NCBI GenBank assembly: GCA_022448365.1
Contig: JAKVCS010000003.1
Coordinates: 992,001-1,056,000, forward strand
Direction: 5' to 3'
Length of the DNA: 64,000 nt
Source of the DNA: Saccharospirillaceae bacterium
GTDB lineage: Bacteria; Pseudomonadota; Gammaproteobacteria; Pseudomonadales; Oceanobacteraceae
Shown: positions 38,875 through 46,904 of the stretch, piece after piece
Layout: each line of letters starts with the position of its first letter
Numbering within the stretch: the stretch's first letter is position 1
Position numbers and translations under genes: made by a program
Notes under the pieces: model-generated
The model's database searches: none
What the model was told of the DNA's origin: nothing
The model's input: the letters and a program-made list of their open reading frames with translations, nothing else

Positions 38875-39687
38875 ATGACCATCGAACAAATCCAGGCTGC
38901 TTCCCTAAAATTACGCGATAACAAGTTGTTTGAACTGTTTGTTGTGTCCGTCATCGTCATCTCAGCGTTGCTGATTGGTGCCAAAACCCATCCAATTCCG
39001 GATACCGTCATGCAGGTGGTGATTTGGCTGGATGTCGGTATCACCTTTATCTTCCTGTTCGAAATCGTTGTGCGCTTTATCGCCGAACCAAACAAGAAAC
39101 GCTTCTTCCACAATGGCTGGAACGTGTTCGATACTCTGGTGGTGGTGGTCAGCCTGGTGCCGATTGAAAACAGCGACATGGCTCTGATTGGCCGGCTGGT
39201 GAGAATATTCCGGGTACTGCGGATGGTATCGATTATCCCTGAATTGCGCACGTTACTGAATTCCCTGTTCCGCGCCTTACCTCAACTGGGATATGTATTG
39301 CTACTGATGTTCATCATTTTTTACATCTATGCCGCCGTTGGAGCGACTTTTTTTGCTCCCATCAATCCGGAGCTGTGGGGCGATATTTCAATATCGCTGC
39401 TGACCCTGTTTCGTGTCATGACCTTTGAAGACTGGACTGACGTGATGTACGAAACCATGGACACATACTCACTGTCGTGGATTTATTATCTCACCTTTAT
39501 TTTCCTTACTGCGTTTGCCTTCCTCAATATGGTGATTGGTATTGTGGTAAATGTGCTGGAAGACGAGCATGCCCGCGAGCGCGCCAAGCAGGATGAAGCA
39601 GAAGGCAAAGCCACTATCGAAGATCTGCAGGCCGAAATTCAGGAACTGAAACAACTGATTATCAACCAGCAGGGAAAGTCTTCATGA
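38875..39687 (+). CDS. Voltage-gated cation channel, bacterial NaV/CaV type
   Basis: 270 residues, one six-helix channel domain of the homotetrameric NaChBac family. Seen: S1-S4 in residues about 17-122, with S4 arginines 107, 110, 113 and 116 at three-residue spacing (GRLVRIFRVLRM); S5 at about 138-160; selectivity filter T183-F-E-D-W-T-D189; S6 at about 203-227; and a C-terminal coiled coil (about 230-265) typical of the tetramerising tail. The usual sodium filter is TLESWS; here Glu185, Asp186 and Asp189 give three acidic filter positions, as in calcium-selective designs, so Ca2+ permeation is plausible but inferred. ATG 38875 has a weak Shine-Dalgarno. It overlaps the next gene (ATGA). 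Confidence 0.92.
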   Translation: MTIEQIQAASLKLRDNKLFELFVVSVIVISALLIGAKTHPIPDTVMQVVIWLDVGITFIFLFEIVVRFIAEPNKKRFFHNGWNVFDTLVVVVSLVPIENSDMALIGRLVRIFRVLRMVSIIPELRTLLNSLFRALPQLGYVLLLMFIIFYIYAAVGATFFAPINPELWGDISISLLTLFRVMTFEDWTDVMYETMDTYSLSWIYYLTFIFLTAFAFLNMVIGIVVNVLEDEHARERAKQDEAEGKATIEDLQAEIQELKQLIINQQGKSS

Positions 39688-40208
39688 AAGCGTTACTCAC
39701 AACCGCCCTGCTGTTCCTAAGCAGCCTGAGCTGGGGCTTCAGTTATACAGTGGAAATCAGCGAACAACAGATTCAACAAAAAATTGATGCGCTGATGCCG
39801 CTGGAGCGTAAGAAGCTGTTTTTCCTGGTGACCTTAAGTGATGCCAAAGTGGACCTGGTCGAAGGTAAAAACGAAATCAGCCTGTTTAGTCAGGTGCGCC
39901 TGGATGCCCCCAATAACATCCGTGCTACCGGCAGAGCCGAAATAGCGGGCACCCTGGTCTACAAAGCTAAAGAAGGTGCGTTTTATCTGAACAATCCGCA
40001 GATCAAACAAATCGAAATTGATCAGTTAGACCCTGGCCTCATGCCGACGATGAAAAAACTGGCACAAAACGCCGTGGCAAAATCTCTGGTAAAGCAGCCG
40101 GTTTATACGCTCAATGACCAAGATCTGAAACAGAAACTGGCGAAATCGATGCTGAAATCGATCAACGTTGAAAACCAGATATTAAAAGCAACGCTGAGTG
40201 CGTTCTGA
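39684..40208 (+). CDS. DUF1439 (YceB-like) exported protein
   Basis: 174 residues. A Sec signal peptide (MKALLTTALLFLSSLSWGFS, cleavage probably near residue 18-20) without the lipobox Cys found in E. coli YceB. The mature part matches DUF1439: VEISEQQIQQKIDALMP, SDAKVDLVEGKNEISLFSQV, LVYKAKEGAFYL, and VKQPVYTLND. The family is thought to adopt a lipid-binding TULIP-like or SMP-like fold, function unknown. The 4-bp ATGA overlap with the channel gene indicates co-translation, an unusual pairing. Confidence 0.85.
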   Translation: MKALLTTALLFLSSLSWGFSYTVEISEQQIQQKIDALMPLERKKLFFLVTLSDAKVDLVEGKNEISLFSQVRLDAPNNIRATGRAEIAGTLVYKAKEGAFYLNNPQIKQIEIDQLDPGLMPTMKKLAQNAVAKSLVKQPVYTLNDQDLKQKLAKSMLKSINVENQILKATLSAF

Positions 40209-40270
40209 GTACACTCAGATACTCATACTCGCGGTACCAGCACCCTCAATACCCAAATCCCTGGTTAAGC

Positions 40271-40290
40271 GACCGGTGTTACAACCGGTC
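40271..40290. terminator. Weak hairpin at convergent gene ends
   Basis: GACCGGT-GTTACA-ACCGGTC, 7-bp arms, spanning the stop codon of the HxlR gene. There is no U tract in either direction. Confidence 0.3.
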
Positions 40291-40617
40291 AATTTCCTGT
40301 TGCAGCATTTCCAGCTGATCCAATATCCGCAAAAACTTCTGGCCAAATTCTGTTACCTGATATTCGACCCGCGGCGGAATTTCCGCAAACTCCTGCTTGT
40401 GTAAAATGCCAAACTCAATATTCTTACGCAGACATTCGTTTAACACCTTAGTGGTTAAACCTTCAACCCTGCGCACCATTTCTCCCGGACGGTTAATACC
40501 GTTGGCCAACAACTGATACACCGTTAACGACCATTTACAGCCATAAATGGTTTCCACCATACGGGCACTGCGTTCCGGTGCCGATTTTCTGGAAAATATT
40601 TTTTCGTTAGTTTTCAT
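40279..40617 (-). CDS. HxlR-family transcriptional regulator
   Basis: 112 residues, a winged-helix MarR-like regulator of the HxlR type. Seen: the conserved GCKWSLTVYQLLANGINRPG, LTTKVLNECLRKNIEFG, PPRVEYQVTEFGQKF and a C-terminal dimerisation helix. Cys at the conserved N-terminal position (YGCKWS) is the redox or aldehyde-sensing residue in some family members. Divergent from an SDR gene, 113 bp apart, with a GTACC direct repeat between them; it probably regulates that gene and itself. Confidence 0.92.
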   Translation of the reverse strand: MKTNEKIFSRKSAPERSARMVETIYGCKWSLTVYQLLANGINRPGEMVRRVEGLTTKVLNECLRKNIEFGILHKQEFAEIPPRVEYQVTEFGQKFLRILDQLEMLQQEIDRL

Positions 40618-40623
40618 AAAACT

Positions 40624-40638
40624 GTACCCAAAAGTACC
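40624..40638. promoter_or_regulatory. Direct repeat in the HxlR/SDR divergent promoter
   Basis: GTACC at 40624 and again at 40634, exactly one helical turn apart; GTAC is itself palindromic. It begins 7 bp upstream of the HxlR start codon, a plausible autoregulatory site. Confidence 0.4.
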
Positions 40639-40730
40639 TACCCCACGAATTTGTGCCCGGTTTTACCAAAACCAGCACTGCATTAACCTCTTTCATACTG
40701 AATACACAGACACACCCATAGAGGTTTACA

Positions 40731-41510
40731 ATGACAATTTCAATTCCTGCTTCCAACAACCCACTGGCCATTATTATTGGCGGCTCCAGCGGCATGGGCC
40801 TGGCAACTGCTCATGCATTAATTGAACGTAACACAGATGTATTAATCGTAGGACGTTCACAAGAAAAACTGACTGTTGCACAGCAGTTATCAACAGCAAC
40901 AGCTAAGGTGTTTATTGCTCAGGTGGATTTGTACCAGAAGGAGGACGTACAGCAGTTAATAAATGCTATTGATCAGTCTCCCCGCGCGATTCAGTACCTG
41001 GTGAACGCAGCCGGTTATTTTAACCCGACACCATTTCTCGAGCACAAAGAACAGGATTACCGCATTTATATGGACTTAAACCAGGCGACCTTTTTTATCA
41101 GCCAGGCAGTTAGCCGCAATATGGTAAAACACGGTGGTGGTAGCATTGTTAATATTGGTTCCATGTGGGCCAAACAAGCAATTAAAGCGACACCCTCTTC
41201 GGCCTACTCCATGGCGAAAGCCGGTTTAAATGCATTAACTCAACATATGGCCATGGAACTATCTGAGCATAATATTCGTGTAAATGCGGTTTCTCCGGCA
41301 GTGGTCGCCACACCGATTTATCAAGCGTTTATTAACCCGGATGAAGTGGACGAAGCATTAGCCGGTTTTAACGACTTCCATCCAATTGGTCGTATTTGCC
41401 AGGCGGAAGAAGTAGCCAAAACCATCGACTTCTTGTTAAGTAAAGACGCCAACTGGGTAACCGGCGCCGTGTGGGATATTGATGGTGGTGTTATGGCGGG
41501 TCGCAATTAG
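40731..41510 (+). CDS. Short-chain dehydrogenase/reductase (SDR)
   Basis: 259 residues, a classical SDR. Seen: the cofactor loop GGSSGMG (17-23), VNAAGYF (the NAAG segment), GSIVNIGSMWAK with the catalytic Ser, YSMAK with catalytic Tyr and Lys, NAVSPAVVATPIY and the C-terminal VTGAVWDIDGG. Arg at the end of beta 2 (VGRSQEK) suggests NADP(H). The substrate is unknown. ATG 40731 has AGAGG at 6 bases. Divergent from the HxlR regulator, so possibly an aldehyde- or quinone-responsive reductase (inference). Confidence 0.93.
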   Translation: MTISIPASNNPLAIIIGGSSGMGLATAHALIERNTDVLIVGRSQEKLTVAQQLSTATAKVFIAQVDLYQKEDVQQLINAIDQSPRAIQYLVNAAGYFNPTPFLEHKEQDYRIYMDLNQATFFISQAVSRNMVKHGGGSIVNIGSMWAKQAIKATPSSAYSMAKAGLNALTQHMAMELSEHNIRVNAVSPAVVATPIYQAFINPDEVDEALAGFNDFHPIGRICQAEEVAKTIDFLLSKDANWVTGAVWDIDGGVMAGRN

Positions 41511-41695
41511 AACTCCAATACATCTAAAACATGCTCTGGTAAGACTATCCCCAGCGAGGAGAACAACAAACACAACAGCAGCGCCTGACGTCCGTTTATA
41601 TCCGGCATATGCGGTCAGTGATTCCACTGATCTTGTTGCCATAGAGTCTATGCATTCGTGTACTTAAATGTATCGCCTGCCCATAACGAATCGGA

Positions 41696-42014
41696 TCATA
41701 ACGCCTGTGACGGCTGCTGCTGTAATACGGGAATATCATAACGGCTGGCGCGACCCTGCTGGATACGTTGCAACCTTAGTCCCGATACCAGCAGAGGCCA
41801 GCAGCCCATCCAGCAGGGCAACAATAACCGCTTAATTCAACAATAACGGACTGATTCGCAATAGCAGTCTGAATGCAAATACCGCCAGCTTTTCGCGCTG
41901 TGCATTAGCTCAGGGCGAAATATAGGTTTCAACTGCATCCCGATATTCATCCCTACGGGTAACGTAAGGTAACTTAATAGCGTCAATTTCTTCCCTGCTT
42001 GGGCACTTGATCAT
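41696..42014 (-). pseudogene. Decayed gene, divergent from the TetR regulator
   Basis: The 642-bp gap between the SDR and TetR genes looks partly coding on the - strand. ATG 42014 has the excellent Shine-Dalgarno AAGGGAGG and opens a 34-codon ORF (MIKCPSREEIDAIKLPYVTR onward) to TGA 41910. The same frame continues as ANAQREKLAVFAFRLLLRIS to TAA 41832, and a +1 shift then continues through KRLLLPCWMGCWPLLVSG and LRLQRIQQGRASRYDIPVL to TGA 41696. This pattern suggests a small membrane protein with one nonsense and one frameshift change. The first 34-residue ORF could still be translated. No family is recognised; the rest of the gap shows nothing supportable. Confidence 0.35.
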
Positions 42015-42152
42015 AACCTCCCTTACTAACTACACCGATATCAGCAGCGTATTCTGCTGAATTATTAATAGATAACCAAGTCACAAATCCGTATTCAATA
42101 TGCTATTGTCTGAAAGTGACAGCCCATTCCGTTTTAGTAGAAAGAGATTGAT

Positions 42153-42773
42153 ATGGCCAATATCGCCAGTGAAGCCAAAATAGCCCAACGCCGTTCAGAA
42201 ATTCTTGGAGCAGCGGTTGAAGTATTTGCCAGCAAGGGCTTTCACGCCGCCGGTGTTGCTGATATCGCTAAAATCCTGAATATTGGTCACGGTACTATCT
42301 ATCGATATTATAAAAATAAGCGCGATATTTTTAATGCAATTCTGGCTGATTTATTGGCAGAAATGGCAGCAGTTGTGCAGCAAGAGCCTCCTATCACCAA
42401 TTCACTCGACGATTACCAGGCTCAACTGGAGCGAATTGCAGATCACATGATGGCGATTTTTAATCGTGATCCACGTCTGGCAAAGATCGCCTTCTACGAA
42501 TCACTCGGCGTCGATGGTGATATTCGGGATTCCGTCGAGCACTTTATCTCAATATTTGCGCAATTTACCCAAGCGTATATGAAAAATGGCGTTGATAAGG
42601 GTTTCTTACGCGCCAGCATGGATCAGAAAATTGCCGCTAATCTGATTACCTCCATGTTAATGGAGGCGGTCAAACAGGTAGCTATTGGCCAATTTGGCGA
42701 TGATGAAATGCAGAGCTGGCGCCAGGAAATTATTCAGTTTGTGATCGGGGGTCTGGGCATTAGCAGCAAATAA
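42153..42773 (+). CDS. TetR/AcrR-family transcriptional regulator
   Basis: 206 residues. The HTH region (about 10-60) is clear: RRSEILGAAVEVFASKGFHA, then VADIAKILNIGHGTIYRYYKNKRDIF. The C-terminal ligand domain (about 75-200) is helical, with FNRDPRLAKIAFYESLGVDG, as in AcrR/FadR-like TetR proteins that often control lipid or solvent responses. ATG 42153 has AGAGA nearby. TetR regulators usually control a divergent neighbour; here the divergent sequence appears decayed. Confidence 0.93.
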   Translation: MANIASEAKIAQRRSEILGAAVEVFASKGFHAAGVADIAKILNIGHGTIYRYYKNKRDIFNAILADLLAEMAAVVQQEPPITNSLDDYQAQLERIADHMMAIFNRDPRLAKIAFYESLGVDGDIRDSVEHFISIFAQFTQAYMKNGVDKGFLRASMDQKIAANLITSMLMEAVKQVAIGQFGDDEMQSWRQEIIQFVIGGLGISSK

Positions 42774-42788
42774 TTTTCGTCTGCCTAT

Positions 42789-43295
42789 TTAGCTGCGGTA
42801 CTTTTTCTGCACTCCCTGCAAAAAATTACGCAACACCTGGTCCTGGCATTCGCGATAGTGGCGATGGCCGGGATTACGAAAGAATGCACTCAACTCGGAT
42901 TTCCCCAGTTTAAACCCGGCCAGTGCCAGTAATTTTAGAATATCTTCGGAGCGCAGGTTTAACGCGATTTTCAGCTTCCTCAGAATAATATTATTATTGA
43001 TGCGAGCATGGGCTTTGTTCCAGGGATCAACAGCAGACTTCGTATTCTTAGCCGATTTATCAGCAGCTTCAGGCTCTTCACGCGGACCTCGTTTTTCAAT
43101 AATAAAACCATCGAGAAACGCATTCATGCTATCGTCGTCGCAGCGAATATAACCTTCCAACTCTTCTTTTTTCAGCCATCCGGTTATTTGCTCCTGGCTG
43201 GCTTTACAGTCACCCAAAGAAAAAATTGCCGTCATCTCTGTATCATTCAGATTAAAGCTGTAACGCAAGCGACGCAGAATATCGTTATTAGTCAT
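42789..43295 (-). CDS. DUF1456 (YehS-like) protein
   Basis: 168 residues made of two similar halves, a hallmark of DUF1456: NNDILRRLRYSFNLNDTEM (about 3-21), repeated as NNIILRKLKIALNLRSEDI (about 101-119), each followed by a helical stretch with a LSAFFRNPGHRHY-type ending. The linker is charged (EEPEAADKSAKNTKS). The function is unknown in all species. It starts 11 bp after the upstream 269-residue gene, so the two form an operon. Confidence 0.9.
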   Translation of the reverse strand: MTNNDILRRLRYSFNLNDTEMTAIFSLGDCKASQEQITGWLKKEELEGYIRCDDDSMNAFLDGFIIEKRGPREEPEAADKSAKNTKSAVDPWNKAHARINNNIILRKLKIALNLRSEDILKLLALAGFKLGKSELSAFFRNPGHRHYRECQDQVLRNFLQGVQKKYRS

Positions 43296-43306
43296 AGGCC
43301 CGGGTT

Positions 43307-44116
43307 TTAACGCAACTGTTGCAAGGCTGCCAGTTTATCAGGCTCGGCTTCAATTTGCTTCACCGCATACTTGTAGGGGCCGTGTAAGTGTTTTTTCAGA
43401 TAACGAGTAGCGCTTTTACGATCAATGCTTTTTAGCTGACAAAACAGCGCCAGCACAAAAACACTATCATACTCTGTGAGTGCTGGTTGACGATTGGCCA
43501 TGGCGTTATAACAACTGCCACAGCCACCGCGAATGGTGTAAGCAGAATTAGCGAGTAACACACCAAAGCCCATAAACCCGGCTAACAGCTCACTGGCCTC
43601 CATAAACAGATTCTGACCACCCGGTGGTAATATCCGCCCCTGAATAACCAGATGTTGCGCCAACACATGGGCGTAACTGGCGGCCATGTCTTCCGGCTTC
43701 AACGTTTGTTGAGGATTATAAAAAACCTGTAGCGGTTGTTGTGACTGAATCCGTTCGTTATTCATTTCAACGGGGTTTGAAACGGATAGCGAGTTGCGTT
43801 GAATTTTTTCCAGCCCAGGTTGAGGTGCTGGCGGTATCTGGCACTGAGGCTCCTGCCGCAACTGCTGACTCGATAACAGCTGAAATGGCCAACGATTCAA
43901 ACCGGCATAACGCTGGCTATGTTGAAAAATATTGGCCGCTTTTTCTTCGACACTTGAGACTCTGCCTGGGAAAAAATCGTTGCTTGGCAATACCAGTTGC
44001 GTGCGGTTAAAAAACTCATCCGCATCAAAATGCTGTAATGCCCAGGCAAAGGTATCAAAAACCCAATCAGCTGTTCTCTGATCCACCAGAGGTTTGGACT
44101 TAAAAAAACTCAGCAC
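43307..44116 (-). CDS. Conserved hypothetical protein, 269 residues
   Basis: No characterised family recognised. N-terminal part (about 8-60): ADWVFDTFAWALQHFDADEFF, then LVLPSNDFFPGRV. A Gln/Pro-rich middle (about 85-135) is followed by a C-terminal part with VLAQHLVIQGRILPPGG, FMGFGVLLANSAYTIRGG and CGSCYNAMANRQPALTEYD. The CxxC pair could bind metal or be redox-active. The start GTG 44116 is supported by AAAGGT at good spacing. No signal peptide, so probably cytoplasmic. Co-transcribed with the DUF1456 gene. Confidence 0.75.
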   Translation of the reverse strand: MLSFFKSKPLVDQRTADWVFDTFAWALQHFDADEFFNRTQLVLPSNDFFPGRVSSVEEKAANIFQHSQRYAGLNRWPFQLLSSQQLRQEPQCQIPPAPQPGLEKIQRNSLSVSNPVEMNNERIQSQQPLQVFYNPQQTLKPEDMAASYAHVLAQHLVIQGRILPPGGQNLFMEASELLAGFMGFGVLLANSAYTIRGGCGSCYNAMANRQPALTEYDSVFVLALFCQLKSIDRKSATRYLKKHLHGPYKYAVKQIEAEPDKLAALQQLR

Positions 44117-44207
44117 GCTATACCTTTATAATTTTTATTTAATGACCTTAAAATCCACGCATTAAAACGAATTTTTGCAAAATAGAAACCAGATTGATCT
44201 ACACAAA

Positions 44208-45512
44208 CTATTCAGCCTGCAAAGCAGAAACCATACCCGCCGTTAATAGCGCTACGTCATTATCGCTCATAATGAACTGTGGCATGACATACACCAGCTT
44301 ACCGAATGGTCGAATCCAGATGCCACGTTCAACGCAAGCCGGCTGCAACGTCGCCATATCCACCGGGTGCTTCATTTCAATCACACCGATCGCACCCAAT
44401 ACACGTACATCAGCGACAGAATCGAGTTCTCGGGCTGGCGCCAGACCTTTTTCCAGGCCTTGCTCAATACGGCCGACCTGAGCCTGCCAATCGTTTTCTA
44501 ACAATAAATCGATGCTTTCACACGCCACCCGACACGCCAGTGGATTACCCATAAAGGTCGGGCCATGCATAAAACAACCCGCTTCTCCATTACTGATGGT
44601 TTCTGCCACATGGGCGGTGGCCATCGTTGCTGCCAGGCTCATATAACCACCCGTGATGGCTTTGCCGACACATAAAATATCCGGTGTGATTCCTGCGTGT
44701 TCACAGGCAAACAACTTACCGCTGCGGCCAAACCCAGTAGCGATTTCGTCAGCGATTAGCAGCACATCAAACTCATCACACAACACTCTGGCCTGGCGCA
44801 GGTATTCCGGGTGATAAAAACGCATACCACCCGCCCCCTGAACGATAGGCTCAAGGATTAACGCAGCTATTTCATCGTGATGTTGTTGCAGTTTTTGGCG
44901 CAATGGCCCGATATCGTCAGGGTTCCAGTCATCGTGAAAGCCCGTTTGTGGGGCTGGTACAAAAAACTGTTGCGGCAGAATGCCAGAGAATAAATGGTGC
45001 ATGCCGCGCTGAGGGTCACACACCGACATCGCCCCTAACGTATCGCCGTGATAACCATGCTCTAGCGCCAGCATCCGATTTTTATTCGGTTTACCACGGG
45101 CATGCTGATACTGAATCGCCATCTTAATTGACACTTCCACCGCGACCGAACCCGAATCGGCAATAAATACCTTATCCAGACCGTCTGGGGTTAATGTGAC
45201 CAAACGTTTAGCCAGCTCAACCGCCGGCGCGTGGGTAAGGCCACCAAACATCACATGACTCATTTGCTGCAGTTGCTCGGTTGCAGCTGCATTTAAGCGC
45301 GGGTGGTTGTAGCCGTGAACCACACACCACCAGGAGGACATGCCATCAATCAGCTCGCGGCCATCTTCCAGCATCAAACGCACACCCGAGGCGCTTTTTA
45401 CCGGCCAGATATTTCCTGGTGAGGTCATGGAGCTGTAGGGATGCCAGATATGTTCGCGATCAAACGCCAGGTCCACATTCGCTGAGTGAAAGTTAGATTC
45501 AGTGGCAGACAT
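44208..45512 (-). CDS. bioA: BioA, adenosylmethionine-8-amino-7-oxononanoate transaminase
   Basis: 434 residues. PLP enzyme converting KAPA to DAPA with SAM as amino donor. Seen: the N-terminal [38 protein letters not shown], the cofactor segment [14 protein letters not shown] and the PLP lysine in [11 protein letters not shown] (about residue 280). ATG 45512 has AGGAG at 6 bases. Divergent from bioFHCD across a 222-bp gap containing one GGTTACAA half-site (45551-45558) that resembles a BirA half-box; no convincing second half is present. Confidence 0.98.
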   Translation of the reverse strand: MSATESNFHSANVDLAFDREHIWHPYSSMTSPGNIWPVKSASGVRLMLEDGRELIDGMSSWWCVVHGYNHPRLNAAATEQLQQMSHVMFGGLTHAPAVELAKRLVTLTPDGLDKVFIADSGSVAVEVSIKMAIQYQHARGKPNKNRMLALEHGYHGDTLGAMSVCDPQRGMHHLFSGILPQQFFVPAPQTGFHDDWNPDDIGPLRQKLQQHHDEIAALILEPIVQGAGGMRFYHPEYLRQARVLCDEFDVLLIADEIATGFGRSGKLFACEHAGITPDILCVGKAITGGYMSLAATMATAHVAETISNGEAGCFMHGPTFMGNPLACRVACESIDLLLENDWQAQVGRIEQGLEKGLAPARELDSVADVRVLGAIGVIEMKHPVDMATLQPACVERGIWIRPFGKLVYVMPQFIMSDNDVALLTAGMVSALQAE

Positions 45513-45734
45513 AACGCTCTCCTAAAACAATAAAGCAAGCAATAAAACCAGGTTACAAAACATGGTGGAACAATAACCGCGGACATAATGACTGTATTGC
45601 CACAAGCAGTAAACCGGGAAACTACTGTCTAGTTGACCGCTGTTCAGTGCTGCTTATGATGTCGGTTCTTTGATTAATCACCCTGCCTGTTGATCAGGCT
45701 CAGTACCGAGTTAGTCCAACCCAATGCAATCATT

Positions 45735-46904
45735 ATGAGCTGGAATCAACGTATCCATCAGGCCCTTGAGCAACGCAACGAGCGGCATTTGTTACGGCGC
45801 CGGGTGTCGCTGGAAACCCCGCAACATGCCGAAGTCAAACTCGATGGTCAGCGCCTGATTAACTTTTGCTCCAACGATTATCTGGGCCTTGCAAGCGAGG
45901 GTGGCGATGCCTTGGCGAAAGCCGCCAGCAAGTGGAATCTTGGCAGTGGCGCTTCGCATCTGGTGTGTGGTCATTCAAGTGCTCACCATGAACTCGAACA
46001 GGCGCTGGCGGATTACACTGGCTATCCCCGTGCTCTGCTGTTCTCCAGTGGCTTTATGGCGAACGTGGGAACCATCTCAGCGCTGGCACAACGCGGTGAT
46101 CTGATTTTTCAGGATAAGTTAAACCACGCATCGCTGCTGGATGGCGCACAAATGAGCCGCGCGAAACTGTTGCGTTACCGCCATTGTGACTACGCCCAGC
46201 TTGATGACATGCTGGCACATGTGTCCGAGGACAGCGCAGAGCAACTGATCGTCAGCGACAGCATCTTCAGCATGGATGGTGATCTGGCGAACGTTGCTGA
46301 ACTCGCCCGCACTGCCAATAAGCATCAGGCGCTCTTAATGATCGATGACGCCCATGGTTTGGGTATTCTCGGTGGTGAAGAAAAGAATCAAGGCAATGGC
46401 GTTCGTGATCATTTTGGTCTGAGCGACAAACAATTGCCGGTTTATGTCGGTACGCTCGGTAAGGCCTTAGGTGGCTATGGTGCTTTTGTTGCGGGAAGTG
46501 AAGAGCTGATCGATTATTTAGTTCAGTTTGCCCGGTCGTATATTTATACCACCGCGTTGCCCCCTGCTCTGGCGGAAGCCATGTTGTTTAATCTGGAATT
46601 GATGAAACAGCCTGAGCGGCGTAACACCCTGAGCCAGCATATTGCGTATTTCCGCCAGCAAGCTGAACAACTGGGATTGGCGTTAATGCCATCCGATTCA
46701 GCGATCCAACCCTTATTAATAGGTGATGCCGATAAAGCCCTAACAATCAGCGAACAACTGAAACAGCGCGGTTTGTGGGTAAGTGCCATTCGTCCGCCAA
46801 CCGTTCCGGCTGGCAGTGCTCGCTTGCGCATTACCCTGACGGCTGGTCACACTCGTGAACAAATCGACCGACTGTTAAAAGCGCTTGCTGAGGTAACGCA
46901 ATGA
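45735..46904 (+). CDS. bioF: BioF, 8-amino-7-oxononanoate synthase
   Basis: 389 residues from ATG 45735, giving the typical start MSWNQRIHQAL; the frame runs further upstream to TTG 45690 but without homology. PLP enzyme condensing pimeloyl-ACP with L-alanine. Seen: INFCSNDYLGLA, SGASHLVCGHSSAHHELE, SGFMANVGTISAL, DDAHGLGILG and the PLP lysine in VGTLGKALGGYGAF. No clear Shine-Dalgarno. First gene of bioFHCD; its stop overlaps bioH (ATGA). Confidence 0.98.
   Translation: MSWNQRIHQALEQRNERHLLRRRVSLETPQHAEVKLDGQRLINFCSNDYLGLASEGGDALAKAASKWNLGSGASHLVCGHSSAHHELEQALADYTGYPRALLFSSGFMANVGTISALAQRGDLIFQDKLNHASLLDGAQMSRAKLLRYRHCDYAQLDDMLAHVSEDSAEQLIVSDSIFSMDGDLANVAELARTANKHQALLMIDDAHGLGILGGEEKNQGNGVRDHFGLSDKQLPVYVGTLGKALGGYGAFVAGSEELIDYLVQFARSYIYTTALPPALAEAMLFNLELMKQPERRNTLSQHIAYFRQQAEQLGLALMPSDSAIQPLLIGDADKALTISEQLKQRGLWVSAIRPPTVPAGSARLRITLTAGHTREQIDRLLKALAEVTQ

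Noticed and set aside
38742-39251. Long antisense frame (169 codons) over the channel gene start
   Set aside because: The product is low-complexity Ser/Thr/Arg-rich without domain features, and the opposite strand clearly encodes S1-S4 of the channel.
41479-41667. 62-codon + strand frame over the end of the SDR gene
   Set aside because: Overlaps the SDR C-terminus in another frame, lacks a ribosome-binding site and has no recognisable product.
45528-45558. Full BirA operator upstream of bioA/bioF
   Set aside because: Only the GGTTACAA half is convincing; no TTGTAACC partner at 14-16 bp spacing was found.
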